A model generated the notes under the pieces. It made no database searches and was not told the origin of the DNA. It saw nothing but the letters and a program-made list of their open reading frames with translations. A DNA stretch of 64,000 bases from Megascapheus bottae. Taxonomy: Eukaryota; Chordata; Mammalia; Rodentia; Geomyidae. Positions 43,010 to 54,748 of the stretch are shown one piece after another; positions within the stretch are counted from its first letter, which is position 1; the number at the start of each line of letters is the position of its first letter. The stretch lies in assembly GCA_024803745.1 (NCBI GenBank), contig JANJXV010000024.1:11795427-11859426 (forward strand). Reading direction: 5' to 3'. Made by a program: the position numbers and the translations under genes.

Positions 43010-43310
43010 GGATGGCTCATACCTGCAATCTCAGCCTCTTGGAAGACAGAGATTGGGAGGATCTTACTTCGAGGCTGGTAGTGGCAAGACCTTAGCAACA
43101 CTTCATGCTAACCCATCTCATTTTGTGTGCCCATCCCAGCTATGAGGGAAGTATAAATAAGACGATGGAAGTCCAGGCCATTGGGGTAAAGGGAGGATTG
43201 CAAGGCCTTAATTTAAAAACAACTAAGTGTTAAAGACATGTCTCATAGAATGTTGTACTGAGTTCAAGTCCAGTCTTAGACCAAAAAAAAAAAAAGCTAA
43301 AAAACCCCCC
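43010..43310 (+). repeat. Old B1-like composite SINE
   Basis: First unit ggctcatacctgcaatctc, second unit catcccagctatgagggaag, then an ID/Geo-like end gagttcaagtccagtc and A13. The order suggests a B1-dimer plus ID or two nested insertions. Confidence 0.5.
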
Positions 43311-44195
43311 GAAAACTAAAAGCGTTGAAGGTATAACTTAAGATGTAGATCTCCTGCTTAGAGAGCATGAGTAAAACAAAAAAGCTGCTACCCAAAGCCT
43401 ATTAATCTGTATACATTTTTCTAATTCAACATATTCAAAATTTTCCAGGGTTTGTGACCATCATTAAGGAAACGAGGCAATGGTAGACACTCTTAGTTCT
43501 TTCCTGTGTGAATTCCAGAAAATATTTCTATCACAGGGGATGTTATAGAACATAGCAAGTTTCTATTTTTTTAACTACTAGAGTCTGATGTTACATATAA
43601 TCCTACCCAGTGAAGAGATGAGTTCTTTAGGTAGCCTAGCCTGGAAAGTATAATTTTTACATATCTTTGCTCAGTGTTTCTAAGCTCCTATACTCCCAAG
43701 ACCCCAAATCCTGTTGAGTCTTTCAATATGCTTTGTCTCACACTTTTCCTTCTTCCACCACCCTCTTGATCTGACAGTGCTCTGTGGGTTCCAGTTCTTT
43801 CCATTCAGGTCTGTATAACCCCCAGACATCAAAGATCTTACACTTACTATGTTATTCCTATCTTTAAGCCCCAAATTTGGACGTCAGTTTTGTCCAACAT
43901 TTCACTCTGTCATAAGTAGCTCCATAATACAATCCTGACCTGACTTTTTGACTTTTCTTCCCTCAGTGCCCAGCACTTATCATCTCCTAATGTCTTTGCC
44001 TTTGCTTTATACTGGAGATGTTAGGTTCTGGCTATAAATCAGAACAATCTAGGGAGCTAATTGAAGGATGGTGACGGTGGATCAGTGCTCAACACTCAAA
44101 GGCATTGTCACATGGAGACAATGTTGTTACCTTCTAGAGGAAAGAAGAAAGAGGATGCTCAGGACATTGTTCCTGGTTAGAGGGCCTGTAGCAGC
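43311..44195. other. Unclassified DNA
   Basis: An ID-like scrap may lie at 43328-43375 (aacttaagatgtagatctcc). Otherwise nothing recognised. Confidence 0.35.
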
Positions 44196-44197
44196 CC

Positions 44198-44421
44198 TCC
44201 TGGCACACGCTGGTAATCCTAGAAACTCAGGAGGCTGAGATCTGAGGATCACTGTTCAAAAACAGCCCAGGCAAGAAAGTTCACAAGGCTCTTATCTCTA
44301 GCTAACCATCAAAAAGCAGGAAGTAGAGCTGTGGCTCAAGTAGCAGAGCACCAGCCTGGAGCAAAAAAAGCTAAGAGATAGTACACAGGCTTTGAAGTTA
44401 AGCCATAAGAAAATAAAACAA
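44198..44421 (+). repeat. 7SL-Geo SINE
   Basis: Head acgctggtaatcctagaaac, linker ggctcttatctctagctaac, Geo gtggctcaagtagcagagc. Confidence 0.85.
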
Positions 44422-44522
44422 GGCAGATGGCCTGTGAGTGGAGTCACACAAAGAGAGAGGCCCTCCCTCCATACTGCTATTATAGACCCTTGAACTATAT
44501 CGCAAATTAAAAATAATTTCTG

Positions 44523-44716
44523 GGCTGGGAGTTTGGCCTAATAGTAAGAGTGCTTGCCTAGTATTCACGAAGACCCGGGTTCGATTCCTTAGTACCACAT
44601 ACATAGAAAAAAGCCGAAAGTGGTGTTGAGGCTCAAGTGGCAGAGCTCTAGCCTTGAGAAAGTCCAAGGACAGTGCTCAGGCCCTGAGCTCAAGCCCAGG
44701 ACTGGCAAAAATAAAA
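44523..44716 (+). mobile_element. IDL-Geo SINE with 15-bp target-site duplication
   Basis: Complete dimer. Perfect duplication taaaaataatttctg at 44508-44522 and 44717-44731. Confidence 0.95.
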
Positions 44717-44731
44717 TAAAAATAATTTCTG

Positions 44732-44955
44732 AGCCCAGGTGCTGGTGGCTCACACCTGTTAGGATGCTGAGATTCAAAGCCAGCCCAGGCACTAAAGAAG
44801 TCTGTGAGACTCTTATTTCCAATAAACCACCAGAAAATGGGAAGTGGCACTGTCGCTCAAGTGGCAGAGCAGTAGCCTTGAGCTGAAGAAGTTAGGGGCA
44901 GCACCCAGGCCCAGAGTTCAAGCTCCACGACTGACAAACAAACAAACAAAAATCT
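44732..44955 (+). repeat. 7SL-Geo SINE
   Basis: Head gtgctggtggctcacacctg, with the ctactcagg segment deleted. Geo cagagcagtagccttgagc and an (AAAC)n tail. Confidence 0.87.
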
Positions 44956-45814
44956 GATACATGGCACATAATGGCCAATAAATCCAAAAGCATAGATGAA
45001 AAGGGGAAAAAAGCCAACCTATGAATAACTGGCCTTATCCCAAACTAAGGAAATGTGAATTTCTTGAAAATGGGACCTGATTATTTTCATATCGACTTTA
45101 GGTTGAGCTCCGGCTAAAACCCAAGGATTGTAATGGAAGCTAAACTGAAAACACTGCTTTATCGAGTTGCTCTCATCTGTCTGTCTTTGTCCCATTCCCT
45201 CTCCCCACACCACAGCCCCCTGGTCTTTGGGGTTTAGTCAAAACAGTAGCCTACCCCGAACCTGACCTATTTTTTCCAGCCAGTATGAGCCCTCACTTTT
45301 CCAAGTGCCAGTTGCAAAAATCTTGTCCATGCCAGCTAAGCTAGTGCCTATTCATTCCATTCTAGCTCCTGGCCTTATGCCACTGGGTCCTTGGCAGGTT
45401 TTCCACGTTCAGTCATTTGCTACTCAGATGCCTTCACCTCTACCCCAAACAGGAACAAACACAATTGTGCCTGTCTCAGAAAACAAGGCTTGAACTTGAG
45501 GCCATGCCAGGTAATCACATTGTCTAGGTGCTCCCCTCTGAGGGATTGGAATCCAGGAGAAAACCGACTGTGGTTAGGGGTGGGAAGGTGAAGGGAGGGG
45601 TGTGGGACAGCCTTTCCAGGCTCTCAGAAGCAGATCTAGTTGTCAGAAAGAGGAGGATGCACATCACAGAGCCTCTAAGGGGCAACTTGGAACCATGAGC
45701 TGGGAAGGGTTGAGAACAAAGTCTAAACAGGGCCTGGAATACATGTGATGCTCAAAGAGCTGGAATTGAGAAGTGAACAGTTTGTAAAAACAACACTAAT
45801 TTTGGACCAGTTGA
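44956..45814. other. Unclassified single-copy DNA
   Basis: No repeat or gene recognised. Short frames at 45305-45591 are unsupported. Confidence 0.4.
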
Positions 45815-45985
45815 AAAGCCTGTAAGATTCCAATTAACCACCGAAAAACCAGAAGTGGAGGTATGGCTCAAGTACTAATGTACCAGTCTCAAGTGGAAAA
45901 GCGAAGTGATAGTTCCAGGACCTGAGTTCTAGGCTTAGTACTAGCACACACACACACACACACACGCACGCACGCACGCACGCAC
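45815..45985 (+). repeat. 7SL-Geo SINE, 5'-truncated, with (CA)n(CGCA)n tail
   Basis: Begins in the linker (gattccaattaaccaccg) and continues through Geo (atggctcaagtactaatg). The tail at 45946-45985 has five cgca units. Confidence 0.83.
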
Positions 45986-46772
45986 AATGACGACTAAACC
46001 TGAACTGAATAAAAAAAAGAAAAAAGAAAAAGGCTTCCAGTTGGAAGCAGACACCTAGCAAAACAGACAAAATCCTAAGATAGCAGCCAAGGCTTCTACC
46101 ACCTGTGTAGCTCTGGGATCTAGGAGCGTAGACTGTTCTTAACTGGGTCAATTTCCACTGAAGGTCAGGATGTTAGCAGGTGTCTATATCTTTGCTGACG
46201 ACTCTGGTTATTCTACTCCACCAGCACATAAAACAGTGGCGGAAAAGTCATGAGATGTGGAAGCCGTGGAGCAACATTACTTGTTTGAGTTACAACATGA
46301 TTTAATGGCATGGGATCAGAAACCAGTTTTAAACCCTAGTTCATAGTTTTTTTCCCTTCGTGAGTCTGTCTTCCACATGAATCAATTTGTCATTATGGTG
46401 TTTTGGAGAGTTGTGGATCTTTCTGTATTTTTGCAGGAGGCCCCAGGGCTTCTCTGCCTGAGCCTTTTCTTGCAATCCAAGTGGAAGCTGATGTGGGACT
46501 CAGAGCAGCCTCTGGGGAGACAGCCATGTGGGTCTCTCACTAAGTCATTGGTCTTTTGATATCATTGTCATTAGCATCACCCGATGAGATCAGGTCCATG
46601 GGCTTCTGTGTCCAGAAGCCTGGTGTAAGCATCAACTCAGTAATAAAACCCACTGCCCACGTGATCAGCACCATCCTGACTGCCCCAGGCTGGGAGCAGA
46701 GGGAGAGATTACACTCTACCCCAGGATGTGATTGTATTAGAAGGCTCCCCCTCACCAGGCTCAACACATCAA
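45986..46772. other. Unclassified DNA
   Basis: No repeat recognised apart from an A-rich patch at 46010-46032. Frames here are not supported. Confidence 0.4.
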
Positions 46773-46778
46773 AGGATT

Positions 46779-46958
46779 TTTTTCTTTTCTTTCTTTCTTT
46801 TTTTTTTTGCTTGGGCTTTCTCAAGGCTTGAGCTCTACCACTTAAGCCACAGCACCACTCCCAGCTTTTTCTATATATGTGGTACCAAGGATTCAAACCC
46901 TGGTCTTTGTGCATTCGAGGCAAATCCTCTACCATTAGGCCAAACTCCCGGTGCCCAA
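46779..46958 (-). mobile_element. IDL-Geo SINE with a deletion in Geo
   Basis: After the T/C-rich tail the first about 45 bases of antisense Geo are missing, jumping to cttgggctttctcaaggc. The ID part is complete (accattaggccaaactccc). Approximate duplicates caaaggattttttt and caaaagggtttttt flank it. Confidence 0.85.
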
Positions 46959-48349
46959 AAGGGTTTTTTTTCTGATGGACTTGCCACTCTGTAGTTCTGT
47001 TGATGGATAGCCATGGCTGCTTCAGCTCCTCCATCTGCCATGGTCCTGCTGGCTGCACCGGTTATGAGTAATGTAAATTTCTGGACATCCTAGGATGGAG
47101 AAGTCTCCTGAGTCACAGGCTCTGTCTAACCAGTACTTACCTGAGTCATTCAAATCCTCTCCTTTACAGTTCTTTGCCAGGCAGGCACTCTACTACTCAA
47201 TATGTTCCACTAGCCCTGACCCTTCCTAGTAATTTGAGTTGAAGATGTAGAGACAAATCTAGAAGTAAGCAGAGACAAATGAATCACCAGCAGCAAAGGC
47301 AGTGCTGCTCCAACCTGGAACCATGTAGTTCTTGCTGCCTTAGAATAAAAAGACCGTCTAGGCAGTCAATAGAGTCACCTTCATCTCCCCACAGTCTGCT
47401 CTCTATCCTGTATTTCTTTGTATCCTGATGTCTGCCATATGTGCACATATCTCACTTCCATACATCTCCTCACAACAAACCAAGTTACCAGAGGTGGCCT
47501 GATTGAGAACCTGTTGCAAAGATCCTTGCAATGACCTTGGAGACAGTAGGGGGCAGCCATGCCTTCTCACATAGAGCATCTTCCTGTCCCTACCTAATGA
47601 GTGCTGTATGAGAGGATCCATTAGGACCCTGGAAAATTGCAGGCTGAAATAGATTTGCTGACAGGCCTGGGAGAGTATGGGGACAAACCATAAAAAGAAC
47701 TAGCCATAGGTGTCTGAGTATGAAAGGGGCCAGTGGCTGCTACCAGACGCTGTTGTGGGCCTAGATGAGACTGGGGTCTGCAGGACCCTGGTCATTCTAC
47801 CTAGTAGCCCACTGGGAAGCATGCTGGTGGGTCCGTTTCTTCCTTCCTCCTTTCCACTCTGCCTTCTCAGGATGCCAGATATAATTTGTGTTCTCACCCA
47901 GGTTAAGAGAAAAGTAGAAAGGATAATGTCCCAGCACTTCCCTTCCTGAATCTGGGTGGCCTAACACATATCTTACAGACACGGGAGGTATCTCATAGCC
48001 CAAATCTGCAGATCTCACCATCAGCATCACTCTCCATCTCAGGCATGAGAGGTAGTAAGCCACTGTAGATTTTCCTGAGAGTCCACTGTATGCTCTGGCT
48101 GGTGTGTGGTTATGACACACTTACAGATTTGAAGAGTTTCAACCAACCAGAGAAGATGTATAACTTAGGCAATTCAGAAATATATATAAATATAACCCAA
48201 ACTAGATGTTCTTTCCAAGTGATCCCTGTAACATACAGATCTGACAGGGAGTTAGGACACCTGATGGCTAAGAATGATGGCTGATGGCTTGAATGTTGAT
48301 GGAAAACCCCACATTCCCTGGAAATGGAAACAAGAGGTCTTTCTCTCTG
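46959..48349. other. Unclassified DNA
   Basis: Contains an ID antisense scrap at 47168-47222 (ttgccaggcaggcactctac). No gene recognised, although short frames exist on both strands. Confidence 0.38.
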
Positions 48350-48822
48350 TTAAGTATCAATCAATCAATTAACCAATCCTTATATCCTGGCCCACAGACA
48401 TTAACTATATGAATTGTGCCAAACAGTAGGGTCTTGTGCCAAATTGGAGAGTCTTGCTAACCCACACCCCACAGAAAATGGCAATCCTAGTATGACCCTC
48501 CAAGGCCTCAAATGTCCCTCCCAGACATTTGTGAAGTTGATGACATTTAATTCAGTCTATAAGAGTTAATACATGTAGTCTAGTTTTTCCAGAATCATCA
48601 CCTCCATGACTACAGACCCCAATACAAGCCTGAGTTTTGGAGACCCTCAAATAGTCACTCCTCAAGCCTGCTCATTCTGTGCCCATGAGAGCATACTTCC
48701 ACCTTGCTTGTGTATTAATAAACTTGCTCCTCTGTGTGCATCCTTGATTCTTTCTCTGATAAGATCAAGAATCGGTTGGTCCTTGGAGACTCAGATCTGG
48801 CAACGAAGGAACTACTAACACG
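48350..48822 (+). mobile_element. Probable ERV (class I-like) LTR
   Basis: A polyadenylation signal AATAAA at 48717-48722 is followed by a U5-like text (cttgctcctctgtgtgc, tccttgattctttctctg) and a terminal part with ggttggtccttggagactc. This is the layout of a retroviral LTR 3' half. No gag, pol or env sequence is attached. The left boundary is uncertain. Confidence 0.45.
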
Positions 48823-49469
48823 TGAATTCATAGCATAATGGGTCAGAAGGGCTAGGCAAGAGGAGTCAGAATTAGACCAGGACCTTGAGGGTCAAGTAGA
48901 CATGGCAAAGAGGAAGGTGGGAGCAAAGGTTTGGAGCAGGAGGGGCCCAGAAGATGGAGTCTATCACTCTTGGTTCAGCTAGAGGAGCAGAGGGGCAGGG
49001 CCTTATGGTTAGTCTCTTGCCATGGTCCCGAGGGGGAGCCAGGCAGGCAGGTCATGGCCACAGCTTAGTGGGACTGGAGCTCAGAGTGAGGGGAAAGCAG
49101 GGAAGTGGACCCAGACCATGGAGAGTTGGTGCATGTCTCGCTTGGGAAAAAAAGCCTAGAGAGAGATGCAGAACCAGATCATGGTCCCTTACCCAACCTT
49201 GATTGTACCCAAATCTCAAGGTATTAGGATGCTGCCATTTTTATTTTAGTGAGAGGTTAAGGAGTGATATGGGAGGAAAGAGCACAGATGCTGTCCTTTT
49301 GGGGACGAGTGCTTTCAATGTCCCATTCAGTGTCTATTGCTCAACTTTTGACACTTCAGGGTCACCAGTAAATGTGTAGGTGGTAGAGAATGTGGGCTTA
49401 TGACTCACTGAGAAAACCACATTGGGGACAGGAGCAGAAACAGGGCATGCCATTTCTTCAGCACCATCT

Positions 49470-49670
49470 GTGCCATGCCTTGCCAAATTCACAGTACCCC
49501 CATGGAGTGGGCTTTATGACCTCATTTTATGAGGTCCCTGTGGCTTCAGGGGAGAAAGGCACATACAGGAAGAGGACCACACAGCTTGCAAGAGGCATGG
49601 CTAGGCCTGGCCTTTACAAAGCTTGATCATTGGTCTGGCTTTTATTCTACATGATGGGGAGTGTTGGGTT
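49470..49670 (+). repeat. MIR-like fragment
   Basis: cctcattttatgaggtccc, accacacagcttgcaagagg and tggcctttacaaagcttgat suggest the MIR core and 3' part. Confidence 0.4.
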
Positions 49671-50164
49671 TATCCTCTTTGTGACCAATAAGGAGCAGAG
49701 GCCAAGAGGAAGCTTCTGGGGACCAGGATAGCTGTGTGAAGGGGACCGTTGCTCCACTTTCTGGAGGAGGGGCGTGCTGTATGAACAGAGTCCCTGCTGT
49801 GGGCTCTGCAGGCATGCACACAGAGACCTTTAAGGCACCCATCCCTAATTCCAAGCTCACCCTCCACACCCACTGGGAGGAGGCAGAGCCGAGATGTGTT
49901 CAGGTTGGGAAGAAACACCAACCCCTCCCAGTGCCCTTTTCCTAAGCTTCCTAAGCATTCTCAGAGGAAGGAGAAGGTGGGACTTCTCCAAGCCCAACGG
50001 GGCTTCCCTACCAACAGCTCACTGCTGCACTCCCTCCCCAGAGCCGTGCCCTCCCCACTCCGTGTAGACGTCAGCTGCTCTGAGCTCCCCTTTTTGCCTC
50101 TGCTGTCAGCCCAAGGCTAAGTGATTGCCGTTTTGATTTCAGCTAAATGTAGGTGTCAACCTCT

Positions 50165-50250
50165 GAGACTGAGTCAAAGACCTAGTTAGGGGAGGACATA
50201 CAGCTAGCAAGAGTCTCTAAAGCTGGGACTGAGCCTTAGGCAGCTCCCCT
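50165..50250 (+). repeat. MIR-like fragment
   Basis: ggacatacagctagcaagag and aagctgggactgagcc resemble the MIR 3' half. Confidence 0.4.
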
Positions 50251-50726
50251 CCCCTCCTTCCCCCCAGTCCCAGCACGGTCCCCTCTGCCCCAACCACCGG
50301 TTTGTTTGCTGAGTGGGGAGAAGAGCTAGAGACAGGTTGCTGAGAGAAGACAGTGGATCTTCCCCAGCCCAAACTGAAGCATGCAGCCCAGCACAATCCC
50401 CAGCCTTTTCCAAACCAGTCCTTCCTTGATGAGGCACGGAGGTGCCACGGTGTGGCCGGGTCCACCCGCAGCCCAGTGGGTAGAGAGAACAGAGGGTGGG
50501 GGGATGAGGCGGCAGTGCACCCGGTGAGATCCCCACAGCTTCCCCACACGGGCCCTGTTAGGACAGAAGCAAGGAGGAGAAAGGGCAGGGCCACCCTGTC
50601 TCGAGGGAAAGGGGTGGGTGAGACCTGCCTGCAGCGCTGGGCTGGAGGGGTGAGGAAGCTCGTCCTTCCACCCCACTGCGGACATTAAACCCTGACTCAG
50701 ACCTGTCCTGGCGTGCCAGGGAATCT

Positions 50727-50728
<2 letters not shown>

Positions 50729-50780
<52 letters not shown>

Positions 50781-50783
50781 CAC
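50729..50783 (+). repeat. (AC)n microsatellite
   Basis: About 27 AC units with one cg interruption. It lies immediately before the CpG island. Confidence 0.98.
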
Positions 50784-50962
50784 ACCTGAACGCGTCTGAA
50801 TACGAGGTGTGCCCGCCCCGAGTGCGGGGTGCGCGTCCGTGGGTGCGCTCGCGTGCAAGGCGAGGGGGTCTGGTTGTCCCCCCCCCGCCCCCTCTCTCGC
50901 AGGTTCTAGATTTCGCCTGCCTTTGTTCTCAAAATAGCGGGCGGGCGGCCGCGCTGCCCGGG

Positions 50963-50980
50963 GAGGGGCGGGGGCGGGGT
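50963..50980 (+). promoter_or_regulatory. Tandem GC boxes (Sp1/KLF-type)
   Basis: ggaggggcgggggcgggg holds two overlapping GGGGCGGGG sites about 120 bp from the CRE. Confidence 0.6.
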
Positions 50981-51090
50981 GCTGGCGGCGCGGAGCTCGC
51001 TGCGGGGTTACGCGCAGTCTCTCCCTGCTCCCCGGCCGGAATTAATGTGTTACTATTTTGGGCGAGCCAGTGTTTCCAGGGGAAACCTAA

Positions 51091-51106
51091 TGACGCAATG
51101 ACGTCA
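51091..51106. promoter_or_regulatory. Consensus CRE with adjacent half-site
   Basis: Palindromic TGACGTCA at 51099-51106, preceded by TGACGCAA at 51091-51098. The perfect 8-bp CREB/ATF site in a CpG island predicts cAMP/CREB-responsive transcription. Function is inferred from sequence only. Confidence 0.7.
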
Positions 51107-51320
51107 ATGCAGGTCAGCGGCAGACTCTCCGGGAGGGCGGGCGGGCTCCGGCTTCCAGGCTCCGCGCAGTCCGCGGGGTGGGAGGGCGCGGGCCGCGGGG
51201 CGCGGGGGCGCGGGGACCCCGCGCAGGGACCCGACCCCCAGCCCCCTCCAGCCCTGGGCGCCGCCGCAACTTCCCGCCGCCTGGACGGAGTTGCTCCGTG
51301 GCCCTCGATCATCCAGGAGG

Positions 51321-53588
51321 CGGTGTGGAGGGCAAGCAGGGTGTCCCCTCCGGAAGCCCACCCCTGTCCAGGGGGATCCAGAGGATCCAGCAGGTCCGGA
51401 CTCTGTGGGGGCTCCACGCGGGGCCTCCCACACACAGGTATGCGCTAGCCCTCCGGGTGTCCCCAGTTTGGGAGGGAGACCTACTCCTGTCCACTCTCCT
51501 CTCGTGTCCTGACACCATAACAGGGAGTCCAAGAAAGAAATAGGGGTGTCTGAGAACTGCTCCCCCCCTCACTGTCTTACCCTCCCCCCCCACCTTTCTG
51601 GGCGTAGGTGCTGGCTGCACCACTTGAGCATCTTCTCTGGTCACTGGCTGGAATTGGGGCTCCCCACCAGCTGTGCCTCCCTTGAGGTCTCCATCTGAGG
51701 CCACTGACAAAGCGGGAGGGACGTCCAGGCCACATGGGCCAGCCGGGGTGATGGGAAGCCGCCCCCCCCCCAGCCTCTGAAGCCTGGTGGGAGCCGCTGT
51801 TCCTGTGCAGGGAGCGTGTTAGGGGACCGCTGGGCGAGCTTAGTGTGTGGGTTCTAGGAGCCTAACCTCGTCGGCCCAAGGAGTCTACCGTGCCAGTGCA
51901 CATGGAGACACTCGTGCACCGCTCCTTGCCATGCACCTACGGTATCTGCCCACAGTGCAGGTTAGCCAGGGACCCCCTAAGTCTAGGGTTTCTTTCCTGC
52001 TCATTCCTGACCACTGGCCAAGATTGCACCCTACTTCCAGCAGGGCTGTGACCCGTTTTCCGCACACTGGCCACAGCATGTAATGGCTACACACTGCTCA
52101 AAGCTCAAATTGCCTTCTTGTCCCAACTCCATCTTGTACCTCTTCCCTTGCCTGGAGAAGAGGGAATCTGAAGGGGAATCCCTTAGACCCCCTCTCATCT
52201 GAGACAGAAGTAGAGGCTGCTCTGCCTGCGCTTGGCCTTTTAGGCCGCAGCTTTCGGCTTTCAGCACCACGGTGTGGACAGCTCCAAGCTTGTGCAGGCA
52301 CCACTCCCTCTTTCCTTGGTCCCTGAGCTCTGAGACGAAGAGTGAACACCCCAGTGGGGTCCCCTGGGTAGAGACCCAGCCCCTCATCAGCCCTTTCAGC
52401 TTCTTATTAATTCCAGAACCCCATCCTAGACCATTCTTCTACCCCACCCCCCAACACACACACAGTCCTCACTTCTGCTTGCTGGATGCTATACAACCCT
52501 GCCACTAACTCCCCTTTCCTATTTCAGTTCATTAGATAAAGTGGATAAAGCTAGCTTGCTTTCTCCAAAAGGCAAGACTCCCTTCAGAAAGCATGTGGGA
52601 AGGAGAGAGAGGGAGTCTAGGATTTTCTGGATTCTAGAAACTCAGGTGGTGATCCCTACCATCCCCCTCCAGACATCCTCACAGCCCTTTCTCAGAGGCT
52701 CAGATGGTTTGGGGGGCTCTACAGAGAATAATGTATGAGTAAGTTCTCCTCAAAGATGTGCCCTAGGCTGCCCAACAAGCCACCGGAAGTCTTTTGTGTG
52801 TATGGTGAGAGGTCCCTATACAGACTATACATTAAATTATGGCAAACTAGAGAGCTTGGAGGCTACCCAGAGAGAACCATATCCCAGCAGGGAACCCAGT
52901 AGTCAGAAACGCTACCTGTGACTCCTTCCATTCCTGAGTTGCTTGAGTTTATAAATACCAGTAGGTGCTGGAATATTGTCCTGGTCACGTCTGTCCTCCC
53001 CATTCAGAAATATTGCCACCATCCTATCTCCTTCATGAAGAGCAGAGGAGATCTGTGGGAATGTCTCAGGACTGAGTGATGCCCTCCCATTTCAGAGCAT
53101 TTCAGAGATCTTTTTTTTTTTTTTTTGGTCAGCTTGAGATAGACTCAGGACCCTTGCAACTGCCCAGGCATCCCGTATGCCTTTCTCTTTGGAAACTCTC
53201 CATTTTCAGAGAACAGAGATCAGGCCTCTGTCCTTCTGAGGTCAAGATACTAGGGAAGGTCTGAGCTTGGGGAAAAGGATATCTCTTTATATTAGCTCTG
53301 GGGCCTGGAGCACACAGGCAGCAGGGAAAAAAAAGTGGCCTTTTCTCTAAAGCAGACATTGTTCTACCTGCTGTTGAGCTTCCAGGAAGAGAAGAGGAAA
53401 AGCTCCATGGCTGGTGACAAGTGAACCAGAAATAGCCATTCTAGTCTACTGGCACTTCCATTTTATGGGGTGGAAACTCAAATCCCACTCCTGTGAAACC
53501 TGTTTCCTTGAGTTCCAAGGCATGCAAGGAAATAACTGTTCTTCCAATTCACAGTGCGAAGGACTATTGTGACCATGTTAAAGAAGCA
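51321..53588. other. Low-repeat DNA downstream of the CpG island
   Basis: About 2.2 kb with almost no recognisable repeats. A splice-donor-like CACAG|GTATGC lies at 51437/51438. If transcription runs on plus, this could end a 5' non-coding exon. Frames on both strands to 52.7 kb have no recognisable domain. A T16 run is at about 53111-53126. Confidence 0.4.
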
Positions 53589-53589
53589 G

Positions 53590-53735
53590 CAGTATGGTTG
53601 TGCCCTTGTAGCTCATGCCTGTAATCCTAGTTACTCTGGAGGCTGAGATCACAGTTCAAAGCCAGTCCAGGAAGGAAGGTCTATGATAGTGCCCAGGTCC
53701 TGAGTTCAAACTCCAGCATGCACACACACAAATAG
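53590..53735 (+). repeat. 7SL-Geo SINE with internal deletion
   Basis: Head gctcatgcctgtaatccta joins almost directly to the end of Geo (tgcccaggtcctgagttc). The linker and Geo core are missing. Confidence 0.8.
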
Positions 53736-54269
53736 CAACATGGACAAATATGCAAACAGCAAGGGGATATGCATTCCACTGAAGGACAGTGTCCTCCCCA
53801 GGGTCTTTCAACCAAAATTGAGTTCTCTGGAAGTGCTAAGCTGCTGCCATCTGTCTATCCCCATTCCTGGCTTTGTTCCAAACTTCCCTGGCTTGCTGGC
53901 TTCACTCTGTGCTTAGCTGGGCAACATCTGTGCTGTGGCCTCAGGGGAGACTGGCCAAGGTCAAATAGGTACGAGGACATTTGCCCCACGTAAATGAGCC
54001 TGGCCTCTCCTCTGTTGTTCAGAGCAGGGACTTCAGAGAGGACAGGCAGAGAAAGGGAGGGCTTCCATCCTGTTAGAGTCAGCACGTGACATTGCTCTGG
54101 GTGTAGGAGAGAACCTCTGTGGCTCTCCTTACCTGATGGTCAATATCATGGTCTCTTGAGACCTCATGGTCTGGTGCTCAGCAAAGAGCAAGACTGACTG
54201 ACACTGCCCCATCTCTCAACACGAGAGGTCAAGCGCTCCCTTCAGCCTTGTGCTAACTGCTGAAACAAG
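53736..54269. other. Unclassified single-copy DNA
   Basis: No repeat or gene recognised. Confidence 0.4.
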
Positions 54270-54365
54270 TCCTCATGCTGTACCTCACTTTCTTCATCTG
54301 CATAATGGGGACTAGAAGAAGCCAAATCTCAAGCCGTGGCTTCTTCTAAAGGTTCCTGGACATTA
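54270..54365 (-). repeat. MIR, minus strand
   Basis: tacctcactttcttcatctg followed by cataatggggactag is the standard reverse MIR core. Confidence 0.65.
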
Positions 54366-54700
54366 TATTAATATCTGAAGGGTTTGTGTAAACTGGAGAG
54401 CTTGCTCCTTTGTTCACTAAAATGCCGAAAATTCTGAGAGGCAGGGGCATGTTGGGAGATGGGAAAGGCTGATCCAGGTGCAGTAACAACTTCTCTGCCT
54501 CCTGATCAAGATTACTTCTTGACAGGATCTCAGTCTATCCTAACAGATAGAAGCCCAGGCTGCATGATTTAGAACTCAGCTCTGAGCCAGAGAACTGCCT
54601 ATAAAAAGCATGTGTAAAAGAGAGCTCCAGATCAAAAGCCACTGGTCCTGATCTCCAGCTTAGAGCCCTAGATAGCAGCCTTGGCTCCTATATACCTAAA

Positions 54701-54702
<2 letters not shown>
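54366..54702. other. Unclassified DNA
   Basis: No recognised feature. Confidence 0.4.

Positions 54703-54748
<46 letters not shown>
54703..54748 (+). repeat. (AC)n microsatellite
   Basis: About 22 uninterrupted AC units. Confidence 0.98.

Larger units (their letters stand above)
48823..50728. other. Low-repeat DNA upstream of the CpG island
   Basis: Mostly single-copy, becoming GC-richer toward 50.2 kb. Two MIR-like pieces are listed separately. Large overlapping frames on both strands (50204-50781) accompany the rising GC content and have no recognisable domain. Confidence 0.45.
50795..51320. promoter_or_regulatory. CpG island, likely promoter
   Basis: Very GC- and CpG-rich over about 520 bases (cgcgggccgcggggcgcgg near 51188), against low CpG elsewhere. 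It contains GC boxes, a NotI-type gcggccgc (50945-50952), a TTTCC/GGAAA palindrome at 51073-51085 and a CRE. No TATA box was seen. These features fit the promoter and first-exon region of a mammalian gene. The gene and its direction cannot be identified from this window. A 213-codon plus frame (50807-51448) crosses the island and is probably a chance GC-rich frame. Confidence 0.75.

Noticed and set aside
46540..47058. 172-codon minus-strand frame
   Set aside because: It runs through an IDL-Geo SINE (46779-46958), so much of its protein is translated repeat.
50889..50903. Splice acceptor (pyrimidine tract then gcag) before the CpG island
   Set aside because: A good match to the motif, but pyrimidine-rich GC DNA produces such strings by chance and no coding exon follows.
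50807..51448. 213-codon plus-strand open frame over the CpG island
   Set aside because: GC-rich DNA rarely has stops. The frame crosses the CRE/GC-box promoter, is Arg/Gly/Pro/Ala-rich, and has overlapping long frames on minus.
50929..51710. Minus-strand frames of 133-168 codons in the CpG island
   Set aside because: Same composition effect; no domain or start context, and they overlap one another.
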